64,000 nt of DNA from NCBI GenBank assembly GCA_900314605.1, contig OMVX01000002.1:1-64000 (forward strand), written 5' to 3'. Under the pieces are notes generated by a model. It searched no databases and was not told the origin of the DNA. It saw only the letters and a list, made by a program, of their open reading frames with translations. How positions within the stretch are numbered: position 1 is the stretch's first letter; every line of letters starts with the position of its first letter. Of this stretch, positions 27,840 to 36,334 are shown piece after piece. A program made the position numbers and the translations under genes. This DNA is from an uncultured Methanobrevibacter sp. Its GTDB lineage: Archaea; Methanobacteriota; Methanobacteria; Methanobacteriales; Methanobacteriaceae.

Positions 27840-28122
27840 AAATTAACAACTCTTCATCTTGGATTCTACTTAAAAATTCTCTATCAGAACATCCAGTTGT
27901 AATTAAATCAACATGACATCCAAATTCCTCTTCTAATCTACGAATAATAGCACAATATTGTATCATTCCAATTAATCCATCAGTGTCCATTATAAAATCT
28001 AAATCACTATCATCATTAGCTTCTCCACAAGCATATGAACCAAATATACTTAATTTAGCAATACCATACTCACTAACAATTGGAATAGCAATATTTTTAA
28101 TCTCTTCAATAGTGTAAATCAT
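27829..28122 (-). CDS. mntA: MntA-type minimal nucleotidyltransferase (orphan antitoxin)
   Basis: The 97-residue protein is a minimal nucleotidyltransferase with the signature SIFGSYACGEANDDSDLDFIM (GS-x(n)-D-x-D, about residues 26-46) and a third acidic position in HVDLIT. In MntA-HepT modules the enzyme adds AMP groups to the HEPN RNase and silences it. AAGGTGATT precedes the ATG. The partner gene directly downstream survives only as a 15-codon stump, so this is an orphan antitoxin that may neutralise a HEPN protein elsewhere, or a relic. Confidence 0.8.
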   Translation of the reverse strand: MIYTIEEIKNIAIPIVSEYGIAKLSIFGSYACGEANDDSDLDFIMDTDGLIGMIQYCAIIRRLEEEFGCHVDLITTGCSDREFLSRIQDEELLIYER

Positions 28123-28230
28123 AATGAATCACCTTCAAGGAATAATAAATATAAAAATTATATTTATTAAATATTTTGAAAGTACACACTTGTGAAAAAA
28201 CACAAATAAAATTTGAATAAATACTATTCG

Positions 28231-28310
28231 TGGCCTGTTAAGAGTACTCCTTTCAAAAGTGAGTAGGTAATAACTAATTTTTCCGAAGAATGCCGAGAAA
28301 AATAAGATTA
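28231..28310. other. Locally GC-richer intergenic segment with hairpin
   Basis: Between two minus-strand genes this ~80-bp stretch is visibly richer in G and C than its surroundings (GTGGCCTG, TCCGAAGAATGCCGAG). It holds a hairpin (TACTC-CTTT-CA-AAAG-T-GAGTA, 28245-28265). It could be a small RNA or a remnant of transferred DNA. It is not a recognisable tRNA. Confidence 0.25.
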
Positions 28311-28404
28311 ACAATAATTATTATTTGTCATTTTATCAAATGTAAAATAAAAAGTTTATATTTATATTACATTTTAAAGGTCAATTAAAAAAAAATGTAA
28401 GAAA

Positions 28405-28818
28405 TTACTGTAATTGTTTATAATATTGATTATCAACATCAGAAGTTAATCTCATTTGACCATAAGTATGCTGGTCTACAACAATATGATTCAAAACAAT
28501 CTCACGATGTCGTCCTTCATATTCCTCACCGAAATCTGAAGCAAGAACATTTGCATCTTTATCATTAAATGTGCCATTCAATGTAACATTATCACCAACA
28601 TTAAATTCTTCATATGGTTGGTCACTAGATGACAAATAACAAATAGTTCCATTAATCTCAATTAAATAATCAATAGATTTTCCACCAACATCTTTAGCAA
28701 CGATAGTACCAGTCATTTCATGCATATCTTCTACATTCCATATAGCAGATGAAACTCCAATGCTTAAAACTAGAATAACCAGTCAAATACATATTAAAAT
28801 AAATTTTTTAAAATCCAT
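28405..28818 (-). pseudogene. Secreted OB-fold-like protein interrupted by a TGA in its signal peptide
   Basis: The intact part (from ATG 28725, 106 residues) looks like a small beta-barrel: TGTIVAKDVGGKSIDYLIEINGTICYL...FNVGDNVTLNGTFND. Reading the same frame upstream to ATG 28818 gives a textbook signal peptide, MDFKKFILICI-stop-LVILVLSIGVSSAIWNVEDMHEM, broken only by TGA at 28783-28785. The gene is thus a recent nonsense pseudogene, or the domain is made without export from ATG 28725 or 28734. Methanobacteriales are not known to decode UGA as selenocysteine. Confidence 0.65.
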
Positions 28819-29060
28819 AATATGCCTCTACAGATAAATATGTAATTTCATACTTAATTACTTATTGATTATTGCTAACTATATATTGAACAAGAAGACT
28901 ATATAGAGACAAATATAGAAAAAGCAATTGAAATTTATAAACCATTAAATAGTGCTAATTAAACTAATATTGGCAAAAATTATAAAAAATATACAATAAA
29001 AAACATTGAAACTAAAAAAAAGAAATTATTGACTTGAAAAGTAAATATGCGCTAAAAAAA

Positions 29061-29336
29061 TCAAAATAACCTATAATCATTTCTACGTGGTATTATATCT
29101 ATTATCTCAATCACATTTTGTTTTTCTGAAATAAAATAGACAATTCGGTAATTTCCAACTCTAGCTCGACGACACTTTGGACATTTCTCACTTTTCAACT
29201 CCAAAAAAGCAGAACTATGAAGATTTCTAATAATCTCTATATACTTTTTATCGATACGTAAAATCAATTGTTTATCGTTTTTATGCTTTCTTTTGAACTT
29301 AATTGCTTTTTCATGTTCTAAAATTTTATAACTCAT
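29061..29336 (-). CDS. RelE/ParE-superfamily toxin
   Basis: The 91-residue protein has the RelE fold pattern: YKILEHEKAIKFKRKHKNDKQLILRIDKKYIEIIRNL, then RRARVGNYRIVYFISEKQNVIEIIDIIPRRNDYR, where R-x-G-x-Y-R-I-x-Y and the terminal R..YR are typical. Members usually cut mRNA at the ribosome. A CPKC pair just before the core is unusual for the family and may bind zinc. The start overlaps the antitoxin stop by 4 nt (ATGA), so translation is coupled. Confidence 0.85.
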   Translation of the reverse strand: MSYKILEHEKAIKFKRKHKNDKQLILRIDKKYIEIIRNLHSSAFLELKSEKCPKCRRARVGNYRIVYFISEKQNVIEIIDIIPRRNDYRLF

Positions 29337-29587
29337 TTCTCAATCTCTTTTTCTAATTTTGAAACTCTTTCTTCGAGTTCAGACAAGCTTATTTCATGTA
29401 CATTTTCAAAAATACCATTATCAACCTGTTCAATCTCATTATTATAAAATTCTGCTTGTTCATCACTAAATTCCTCATAATTATCAATTAATCGTTTAAT
29501 TACATCATTATAACTATCATTTTTTCTTGCCAATCCTGACAACAAATCATGCACTTCTTTAGATACTCTAATTGTTTTATTTAACAT
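29333..29587 (-). CDS. VapB-like archaeal antitoxin (DUF7557 type)
   Basis: The protein has 84 residues from ATG 29587. The N-terminal KTIRVSKEVHDLLSGLARKNDSYNDVIKRLIDNY is the ribbon-helix-helix DNA-binding part of the antitoxin family common in archaea. The C-terminal acidic helix (LSELEERVSKLEKEIEK) would wrap the toxin. It precedes and overlaps the RelE-like toxin gene by 4 nt, the standard order, and probably represses its own promoter. Confidence 0.82.
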   Translation of the reverse strand: MLNKTIRVSKEVHDLLSGLARKNDSYNDVIKRLIDNYEEFSDEQAEFYNNEIEQVDNGIFENVHEISLSELEERVSKLEKEIEK

Positions 29588-29796
29588 TTTTTTCAAATCC
29601 TTAATTCAATATCATTACTATGTATACTCAGTATACAATATATACTTTTCTAATAACCTTATACCATTATCAACTAAATTTTTTAATACTGTATAACTTG
29701 ATTTTATGGAATATTAGTATCTTTAACTATTACTTAGGGAAATTTAGCACCATCACATAAGGATATAATTATATTAGGACGATACTTAAAGTAAGA

Positions 29797-30888
29797 TTAT
29801 TTATTTATAATCTTCTCAACATCTTCTCTGTGTTCAAATAATACACAACCACCCTCATGATCTTCTATGAGAATATCTCCCTCTCTAAGAGATTTAAATA
29901 AATTAGAATTTAAAGCTTCAAGAAGTGATGTGTCTTTAACATTTATATCACTATATGGTGATGCAGGACATGGTTCTGCTTCTCCATGAGAATTAATATG
30001 GAAAAATCCTCTCCCTGCTGCAAGACAGCCTCCAGAAGTTTTTTCATCTCCTGGAAATGATAAAAATAACATATCCTCATGTTTTTTACGTAAAATATCT
30101 AATTTATCTGACAATATTTCTCTTTCAATATCTCCAGGTGCTAAATCTAATCTTTCTCCACTGACAGGTACATATTCAATGAAAAATATTACTTTACATC
30201 CATAATCCTTTAACTGTTTAATAAATTCATCACTTAAAAGTTCTGATAAGTTTTTGCTAGTAAAAGTAAGTGATGCTCCAAATATTATATGATTCTTTTT
30301 CATCAAATCCATTGACTGTAAAATATTATTATAAACACCTTCTCCCCTTCTAGAATCAGTAATCTCCTTGTTACCTTCAATTGATAATATTGGAACAAGA
30401 TTTCTATTTTTATCAAAAAGTTTTAAATAATCATCATTCATCATAGTTCCATTTGTAAATATGGGAAATAAAATTTCATCATACTTACTTGCTCTTAATA
30501 TAACATCTTCCCTAAGCATAGGTTCTCCACCAGCAAGAACTATGAAACTTATTCCTATATCTTTAGCCTGTCTAAATATATCTTCCCATTCATCTGAACT
30601 TAACTGGTTAACAGGAACATCATCATCACATCCATGATTTGCTCTTGAATAACATCCTCTACAATGTAAGTTACATGAAGAGGTAATACTTGATATTAAA
30701 AATATTGGAATATTTTGACCATTACGATTATACTCTTCTCTAATCTTTTTTGCTTTTTTAATATGTTTTGCAAATTTTGCTAAAAACAAAGTTTCATTAG
30801 GGTTTTTAAGTGATGCTTTAATAGCATCTTTTACAATATGCTCAGCACCATTTGATAGGTATTCCTGTAAATTGAATTCATTTACCAT
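29797..30888 (-). CDS. Radical SAM/SPASM-like protein
   Basis: The protein is about 363 residues. ATG 30888 was chosen because GAGGGA lies 6 nt upstream of it; the earlier ATG lacks a site. The radical SAM cluster motif is CNLHCRGC (C-x3-C-x2-C), followed by GGEPM and the SIEG barrel motif. The C-terminal part has GGCLAAGRGFFHINSHGEAEPCPASPYSD, a partial SPASM-like cysteine set, and one more cysteine near the end. Relatives include peptide- and heme-modifying maturases; the substrate is unknown. It is 35 bp downstream of a TetR gene in the same direction, so both probably answer to the operator at 31557-31574. Confidence 0.8.
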   Translation of the reverse strand: MVNEFNLQEYLSNGAEHIVKDAIKASLKNPNETLFLAKFAKHIKKAKKIREEYNRNGQNIPIFLISSITSSCNLHCRGCYSRANHGCDDDVPVNQLSSDEWEDIFRQAKDIGISFIVLAGGEPMLREDVILRASKYDEILFPIFTNGTMMNDDYLKLFDKNRNLVPILSIEGNKEITDSRRGEGVYNNILQSMDLMKKNHIIFGASLTFTSKNLSELLSDEFIKQLKDYGCKVIFFIEYVPVSGERLDLAPGDIEREILSDKLDILRKKHEDMLFLSFPGDEKTSGGCLAAGRGFFHINSHGEAEPCPASPYSDINVKDTSLLEALNSNLFKSLREGDILIEDHEGGCVLFEHREDVEKIINK

Positions 30889-30923
30889 AAAATTTCCCTC
30901 ATATTTATAAATATACATAATAA

Positions 30924-31550
30924 TTAGTTTAGCTTAACAGAATCAAGTAGAAACTTAACATGTTCTTCAGTCTCTTTAAAGAAATCATCTAATGAATCTT
31001 GAGGAATATCATCATATTTTGCACATATCTCTAAAAGGAGATAAATTGGATAACTATAATATTCTTTTGCAAGTAGTTTAGGATTACAATCTTTCTGGAT
31101 GATTTCTTTTTCTTGTAAAATAGTGAAAAATTCTTCCCAAAATAATAATGGTTTTAAAAGTATTTCATTCTGGAAAAACACTCTTATTTTTTCATTATAA
31201 TGCATTTGAATAAAAATTAATTTCCATATTTTAAGATTTCTTTCATTTGAAAACATTTCTTTTATAGCTTCAGAACCTATATGATAAAACATTTCAGGGT
31301 TTTGAGTTAATATGTCATTATCAGTTGCAAGGACTAATTCTTTACTGTTAAGTAATTCATCATATTCAAATAAGTCTGTAAAATATTCAAATATACTGAT
31401 GAGTATTGCTTCTTTAGAGGGATAATGACTATAAATAGAACTTTTTTTTATGCCTACTTCCTCTGCAATTTCTCTTAGGGAAACAGAATCATAACCTTTT
31501 TTTGAAAATAAATCTAAAGCTACATCAAAAATTTTTTCTTTAGTATTCAT
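30924..31550 (-). CDS. TetR-family transcriptional regulator
   Basis: The 208-residue protein has a clear TetR N-terminal HTH: TKEKIFDVALDLFSKKGYDSVSLREIAEEVGIKKSSIYSHYPSKEAIL (residues 3-50). The C-terminal ligand domain is helical and not assignable. AGGTAGGTT precedes ATG and overlaps the palindrome upstream, so binding there would block both transcription and access to the gene start. It heads an operon with the radical SAM gene. The inducer is unknown. Confidence 0.9.
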   Translation of the reverse strand: MNTKEKIFDVALDLFSKKGYDSVSLREIAEEVGIKKSSIYSHYPSKEAILISIFEYFTDLFEYDELLNSKELVLATDNDILTQNPEMFYHIGSEAIKEMFSNERNLKIWKLIFIQMHYNEKIRVFFQNEILLKPLLFWEEFFTILQEKEIIQKDCNPKLLAKEYYSYPIYLLLEICAKYDDIPQDSLDDFFKETEEHVKFLLDSVKLN

Positions 31551-31556
31551 ATTAAC

Positions 31557-31574
31557 CTACCTATCGTTAGGTAG
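31557..31574. promoter_or_regulatory. Palindromic TetR operator (autoregulatory)
   Basis: CTACCTA-TCGT-TAGGTAG is a perfect 7-bp inverted repeat with a 4-bp centre, starting 7 bp upstream of the TetR start codon. Position and form fit the operator of the adjacent TetR protein. Confidence 0.7.
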
Positions 31575-31711
31575 TTATAATTATAGAATTAATATTATAT
31601 AAAGATTAGTACTTTAAAAAAATAGCATTTTGAATAATAAAAAAAGATTAAAAAACATTAAAAAAAAAGAGTTATGAAAAAAATAGAATAATTAAATAGG
31701 ATAATTAAAAA

Positions 31712-32326
31712 TTAAACTCCATTAATATCTTTAAAGTATATTTTATCATCACATATAGTGTCAACTAAATCCATATCATGACTTACAAGTAGAAATCCCA
31801 TTTTACGTTTTTTAACAACTTTTAAAACAGAATCTAAAATCTGTACCTGAGTAATAGCATCAAGCATAGTAGTCATTTCATCTGCAATTAAGAATTTTGT
31901 ATTAGGATTTAATGATCTAAGAACAGAAAACCTTTGAAGTTCTCCTCCAGATAATTCCTGTGGAAATCTGTTTAACCATGATTTTTGTATACCAAATTCT
32001 TCTAAATCCTCATCAGTAACATCCCATGATTCTTTTAAAACCTGACTCATTCTCCATTTAGGATTCATGACTTTTTCAGGATGCTGATAGATTAGCTGAA
32101 TAGGTTTAAAACCTTTTTTTGGAAGAGGATTTCCATCAAAACTTACACTACCCTCATAATTTGTAATGTAGCTAGAGAGAATTTTACATAAAGTAGATTT
32201 TCCACTACCACTATCTCCAATTAAACCCATAATTTTATTATTATCCAACTCAATGTTAACATCTTTCAGTAAATATTCTTTAGCAGAAGGATATTTAAAA
32301 GATACATCTGTTGCTTTAAGTTCCAT
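31712..32326 (-). CDS. nikE: Nickel/peptide ABC transporter ATPase (NikE/OppF type)
   Basis: The protein is about 204 residues from ATG 32326, with GGAGG upstream. Walker A is GDSGSGKST, the ABC signature is LSGGELQR and the Walker B region is FLIADEMTTML, followed by an H-loop (LLVSHD). It lacks the C-terminal solute-specificity extension of OppF. The start lies one base after the stop of the NikD-type gene. It is closely similar to the ATPase at 55400-56011 (shared GLIGDSGSGKSTLCKILS, HPEK-MNPKW). Its permeases and binding protein are on the other strand from 34671. Substrate is probably Ni2+ or a Ni-ligand complex, but peptides cannot be excluded. Confidence 0.8.
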   Translation of the reverse strand: MELKATDVSFKYPSAKEYLLKDVNIELDNNKIMGLIGDSGSGKSTLCKILSSYITNYEGSVSFDGNPLPKKGFKPIQLIYQHPEKVMNPKWRMSQVLKESWDVTDEDLEEFGIQKSWLNRFPQELSGGELQRFSVLRSLNPNTKFLIADEMTTMLDAITQVQILDSVLKVVKKRKMGFLLVSHDMDLVDTICDDKIYFKDINGV

Positions 32327-32327
32327 A

Positions 32328-33275
32328 TTATGCCTCCTCCTCATATTTAAAACATCGAACTTTCTTATTACCTAAATCTATTAATTCTGGTCTTTCATCT
32401 TTACATCTATCAAATTTCATTTCACATCTATCATAATAGGGACATCCCTGCTGGATTTCTCCATGTAATGGTTGATGTCCTTTAATAAGTTCAAATCCAT
32501 TTTTAGGAAGTGCCTTGTATAAAGCTTTTGTATATGGGTGAAGTAGGTTTTCACCATCACCTGAAAAGTCTTTGTTTTCTGCAATTTCAATTACATATCC
32601 TGAATAAAATATTCCTATTCTGTCTGCTACTTCAAGTGCAGCATGAATATCATGTGTAATTAAAAGTACACCTATTCCATCTTTTTTCATTTGTTTAAAG
32701 TGATTAAGTGTTTCTTGAACTGTCTTCTCATCAAGTCCAGGAGTTGGTTCATCAGCTACAACTAATTTAGGCTCAGATAATAAAGCTGTTGATACAAGAA
32801 CTCTTCGAGCCATTCCACCTGATAATTGATATGGATACATTTCATCTACTTCAGGGCCTAAGTTGTATTGTTGGAAAATTTCCCTTTGTTTTAATTTTTT
32901 TTCTTTTTTCTCTTCATCAGTTTCTGTGTGACCAATTGCCTGGTCAGATATTTTCATCAAGGGGTCTAAAAAGTTTACAGACTGAGGTACAAGAACAATA
33001 TCTTTACCTCTTAATTCTTCCTTATCTGCTTGTGATAATTCTTTTCCTTTATATTTTATTTTTCCCATTTGATTTGCATTTTCTGGTAAAATCCCAAAAA
33101 TAGCATGTGCTAGTAGACTTTTTCCAGAACCACTTGAACCTAAGACTGCTAAAATTTCTCCTTCTGATATATCTAATGTTAAATCACTGATAACTTGTAA
33201 ATCTCTTTGATTTAATCCTTTTGTATATTGCATAAATGAAATGGAAACATTTTCCACATCTAATACTTTTTCCAT
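32328..33275 (-). CDS. nikD: Nickel/peptide ABC transporter ATPase (NikD/OppD type)
   Basis: The 315-residue protein has Walker A GSSGSGKS, signature LSGGMARR, Walker B LVVADEPTPGLD and an H-loop LLITHD, and ends with the oligopeptide/nickel extension (LLHPYTKALYKALP...QGCPYYDRCEMKFDRCKDERPELIDLG) whose four cysteines can hold an Fe-S cluster in Opp/Dpp/Nik ATPases. AAGGGGAT precedes the ATG. An AGTATTACT site lies about 80 bp upstream (33355). It is nearly collinear with the protein at 54466-55413. Confidence 0.82.
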   Translation of the reverse strand: MEKVLDVENVSISFMQYTKGLNQRDLQVISDLTLDISEGEILAVLGSSGSGKSLLAHAIFGILPENANQMGKIKYKGKELSQADKEELRGKDIVLVPQSVNFLDPLMKISDQAIGHTETDEEKKEKKLKQREIFQQYNLGPEVDEMYPYQLSGGMARRVLVSTALLSEPKLVVADEPTPGLDEKTVQETLNHFKQMKKDGIGVLLITHDIHAALEVADRIGIFYSGYVIEIAENKDFSGDGENLLHPYTKALYKALPKNGFELIKGHQPLHGEIQQGCPYYDRCEMKFDRCKDERPELIDLGNKKVRCFKYEEEA

Positions 33276-33354
33276 AAAATCCCCTTTATGATTTTTTAGA
33301 ATAATTTTTCATTTAATTATTTATTGATTAATCAATAATAAACTTTTTTAAAAA

Positions 33355-33363
33355 AGTATTACT
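33355..33363. promoter_or_regulatory. AGTATTACT site upstream of nikD-nikE
   Basis: An exact copy of the 9-bp near-palindromic motif found at both transporters and at hmd. It lies about 80 bp before the nikD-type start, with imperfect partners (GTAATTT, GTAATAA) at 33381-33394. I see nothing else in the gap 33276-33619. Confidence 0.55.
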
Positions 33364-33619
33364 AATTTGATGAAAATACTGTAATTTGTAATAATTTTAC
33401 TATTTTTTATCGAAAATTTCCTTAATCGCCAAAAAAAATCTAATAATTATAAAAATAATTAATAAAAAATAAAATTCAAAAAAGAAAAAAATGTTATGAT
33501 AAAACAAATGAAAATCTTCATTAAAGAAGAAATAAAATTTTAATTTAAGGAAAACTGAAATTTTAATCAAAAAAAGACTATACTTAATAATAAAAATAAA
33601 TAAAAACTATTTAGAAAAA

Positions 33620-34312
33620 TTAGACTTTTTTAATATAGTTTTGTGTATGAGGACATGCAAAAATACATTTACCACATACAGTATCAGTTTTACCTAAATT
33701 TTCTTTAGAAACTTTAAGAGCATATCTTTCACATTTCTTATCATCATAAAACTGATTTCTTTTAAGTTTATAATTCCATTGTTTTCCACTTATTGCACCA
33801 CCGGGACATGCATCTCGACATTTTAAACAACTTCCACATTTTGATTTTAATATAGGTTTACCTATCTCTAAAGGAGCATCAGTTAAAACCGAGGATAACC
33901 TTAAAGCAGAACCATAATCTTTAGTTGTAAATAATGCAGATTTTCCAATCCATCCAAGACCTGCACGTGTAGCAATTGTTTTATGAGGAAGTTCAAACGA
34001 ATTAAACTCTCCAAAATCAGTGCCTAATCTTAATTTAGTCTGAGCATATGCATTGTAACCTTCTTTTATTAAAAATTCCTCACACAACATCCCCAATTTA
34101 TCTAATCTATTATTTATACTACAGAGTTCTTGAAAGTAATTAGGTGTAGGAGCATTTTCCATATTTCTTATAATTTCTTTTGAATAAGTAATAAAAAAAA
34201 CAATACCCCTATTTAATTCTGAATTAGGGCTAAGATTTGTAATATCTGAAAATCCTACTTCTGTTGCACCATTTTTTAAGAGGTAATTTCTAATTTCAAT
34301 AGAAAGAGTCAT
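33620..34312 (-). CDS. QueG-like 4Fe-4S double-cluster protein
   Basis: The 230-residue protein resembles the C-terminal part of epoxyqueuosine reductase and reductive-dehalogenase-like proteins: ATRAGLGWIGKSALFTTKDYGSALRLSSVLTDAPL and two ferredoxin-like sets, CGSCLKCRDACP and VCGKCIFACP, plus an isolated KCERY. The usual cobalamin domain of QueG is shortened, so the substrate is uncertain and a role in queuosine is not implied. No clear ribosome-binding site precedes the ATG. It sits between the two halves of the transporter, and an AGTAATACT site 39 bp upstream of the start puts it in the same putative regulon. Confidence 0.7.
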   Translation of the reverse strand: MTLSIEIRNYLLKNGATEVGFSDITNLSPNSELNRGIVFFITYSKEIIRNMENAPTPNYFQELCSINNRLDKLGMLCEEFLIKEGYNAYAQTKLRLGTDFGEFNSFELPHKTIATRAGLGWIGKSALFTTKDYGSALRLSSVLTDAPLEIGKPILKSKCGSCLKCRDACPGGAISGKQWNYKLKRNQFYDDKKCERYALKVSKENLGKTDTVCGKCIFACPHTQNYIKKV

Positions 34313-34350
34313 AAAATGAATATTATAATTATGATATTTATATTTAATTC

Positions 34351-34609
34351 AGTAATACTTTTAATTTAATAATAATACACCTTTATTAAAATAAAATAAT
34401 AAGCATTTAAGAAATTTGATTAAAAATATAAATCATTAGTGAAGATTATCTAATTTTTGAATTAAATATTTGAAAATCTTATAAAATTAAGCAAAATAGC
34501 TAAAAGTAATAACTATATTTTTATATAAATATTGATAGATTAAAATTAGTATTAAAATAGATTAAATTAGTATTACTAATTGTGTATTTTTTAAATAAAA
34601 AGTATTACT
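34351..34609. promoter_or_regulatory. Three AGTATTACT sites between the 4Fe-4S gene and nikA
   Basis: Sites are at 34351-34359 (complement orientation, near the minus-strand gene), 34569-34577 inside a 13-bp perfect palindrome TTAGTA-T-TACTAA (34567-34579 or one base either side), and 34601-34609 inside AAGTA-T-TACTT. The last two are 32 bp apart, i.e. three helical turns, and stand 62-102 bp before the binding-protein start. Weaker half-matches (TTAGTATTAAA, TTAGTATTATT) flank them. Confidence 0.6.
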
Positions 34610-34670
34610 TTATTTTAGACTTTTTTAAAAATTTTCTTATTTTAGTATTATTGATTAATTGGTGAATATA

Positions 34671-36290
34671 ATGAACAAAAAAATTATAATCATTGGGATT
34701 ATAGTTTTAGCATTTGTATTGGTTGGGTCATTAGTAGTATTTGGAAATTCAAGAGATACAGACCCTACACATTTAACAATAGCTGCACACAGTAACATCA
34801 AAGAACCAGAATCCGGATTCAATCCATTAACTGGTTGGGGATGTGGACATCAAAACTATAATCCATTAGTACAAAGTTGTTTATTTAAAACAGATGCAAA
34901 TGGAGAGATTATTCCAGATCTCGCAACAGATTATTCAATTAGTAGTGATGGAAAAACTTGGACTGTTAATCTTAGAGATGATGTTAAATTTTCAGACAAT
35001 TCTACATTCAATGCAGAAGATGTTGCATTTACATTTAATACTGCTAAAGAAACAGAATCTGATTTAGATTTAACAAATATTGAAAAAGCCACTGCAAAAA
35101 ATTCTACATGTGTCGAATTTGATTTAGTTGAACCAAGATCAACATTCATATATGATTTAAGATATGTAGGTATTGTACCATCAGATTCATATAATAATAC
35201 TACATATGGAGAACATCCAATAGGTACTGGACCATATATTTTAGACAATTGGGATAAAGGTCAACAGGCAATATTTAAAATAAATGAAAATTACTATGGT
35301 AAAAAACCATACTTTACTCAAATAAACTTAATATTTCCTCAAGAACCGACATGGATACAATTAGCTAGATCTGGACAGGTAGATGTTGTTCCTGTTCCAA
35401 CCTCTACATTAAATCAAAATGTAGATGGATATAAATTCTACGAAATCTCTGCAGGTAGAGCAGAAGGTGTATCCTTACCATACCTTAAAGATACAGGAAT
35501 TGTAACCGACGACGGTTATAAAGTAGGTAATAATGTTACCTCTGACGTTGCTATTAGAAAAGCATTAAATGTTGGTATTAACCGTGACAAAATGGTTAAA
35601 GAAGTATTTGCAGGTCACGGAAAAGCTGAATTTACAGGTGTAGATACTAGAGCATATGTTAACAATAATTCTAAAGTAAAAGATTGTAATATTAAAAAGG
35701 CAAAAGAAATCCTGAAAAAAGGAGGATGGGTAGATACAGATGGCGATGGAATTGTAGAAAAAAATGGTACCAAAGCATCATTTAATTTATACTACCCACC
35801 AGACTATCTTGACAGACAATCTTTATCACTGGTATTTTCAGAACAAGCAAAAGAAATTGGAATAGAAGTAACACTTGTAGGTGCTGACTGGGACACTATC
35901 TATGCAAATATGTACAGTTCAGCTGCTTTAATGCAACAAACTTCACCAGACCCTTATAAATCAATTTATCAACAGTATCACAGTAAGGAAATGGATGGAT
36001 TTTATATGAATCCTAATTTATACAATAGTAGTGTAAGTGATAAATATATGGATGATGCTATGCATACAACTGATTTTGATAAAGCAAATTCATTATGGGC
36101 TTTATCTGCAGATACAAATGGTGAAGGTTGGGGTCCTGCAGCTGATGCTCCATGGGTATGGCTTGTAAACTACGACTACAATTATTATATAAAAGAGGGC
36201 ATTAATATTGGCCATCAGCCAGATGGTTTAGGAAACGATATATTAATTAATATATGTGAGTGGAATAGAACTACCAACTCTACAAGTTAA
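34671..36290 (+). CDS. nikA: Family 5 substrate-binding protein, nickel/peptide ABC transporter (NikA type)
   Basis: The protein is about 539 residues from ATG 34671, with GGTGAA upstream. An N-terminal hydrophobic segment (IIIIGIIVLAFVLVGSLVVFG) serves as signal or membrane anchor. The SBP family 5 layout follows: an early FNPLTGWG region, ETDANGEIIPDLATDYSISSDGKTWTVNLRDDVKFSDNSTFNAEDVAFTFN-type core, then IGTGPYILDNWDKGQQ and a C-terminal KEILKKGGWVDTDGDGIVEKNG. It is paralogous to the protein at 50833-52482 (GWG, IG-GPY-L-WDKGQQ and DTDGDGI are shared). It captures the substrate outside the cell for the permeases encoded next. Confidence 0.82.
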   Translation: MNKKIIIIGIIVLAFVLVGSLVVFGNSRDTDPTHLTIAAHSNIKEPESGFNPLTGWGCGHQNYNPLVQSCLFKTDANGEIIPDLATDYSISSDGKTWTVNLRDDVKFSDNSTFNAEDVAFTFNTAKETESDLDLTNIEKATAKNSTCVEFDLVEPRSTFIYDLRYVGIVPSDSYNNTTYGEHPIGTGPYILDNWDKGQQAIFKINENYYGKKPYFTQINLIFPQEPTWIQLARSGQVDVVPVPTSTLNQNVDGYKFYEISAGRAEGVSLPYLKDTGIVTDDGYKVGNNVTSDVAIRKALNVGINRDKMVKEVFAGHGKAEFTGVDTRAYVNNNSKVKDCNIKKAKEILKKGGWVDTDGDGIVEKNGTKASFNLYYPPDYLDRQSLSLVFSEQAKEIGIEVTLVGADWDTIYANMYSSAALMQQTSPDPYKSIYQQYHSKEMDGFYMNPNLYNSSVSDKYMDDAMHTTDFDKANSLWALSADTNGEGWGPAADAPWVWLVNYDYNYYIKEGINIGHQPDGLGNDILINICEWNRTTNSTS

Positions 36291-36334
36291 TTATAATCAT
36301 TTGCCAAATTTAAAAAAATAGGATGGGCTTAAAA

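Noticed and set aside
28783-28785. TGA as a selenocysteine codon
   Set aside because: It lies in a hydrophobic signal peptide, no SECIS-like structure is evident, and Methanobacteriales are not known to use selenocysteine. A nonsense mutation is simpler.
28900-29010. Gene remnant with TPR-like codons (IEKAIEIYKPLNSAN)
   Set aside because: The frame is short, interrupted and unsupported by a start or homologue, so it may be chance in AT-rich DNA.
33620-34312. Genuine epoxyqueuosine reductase (QueG)
   Set aside because: The protein is short at the cobalamin-domain side and archaea do not use queuosine in the bacterial way, so only a family resemblance is claimed.
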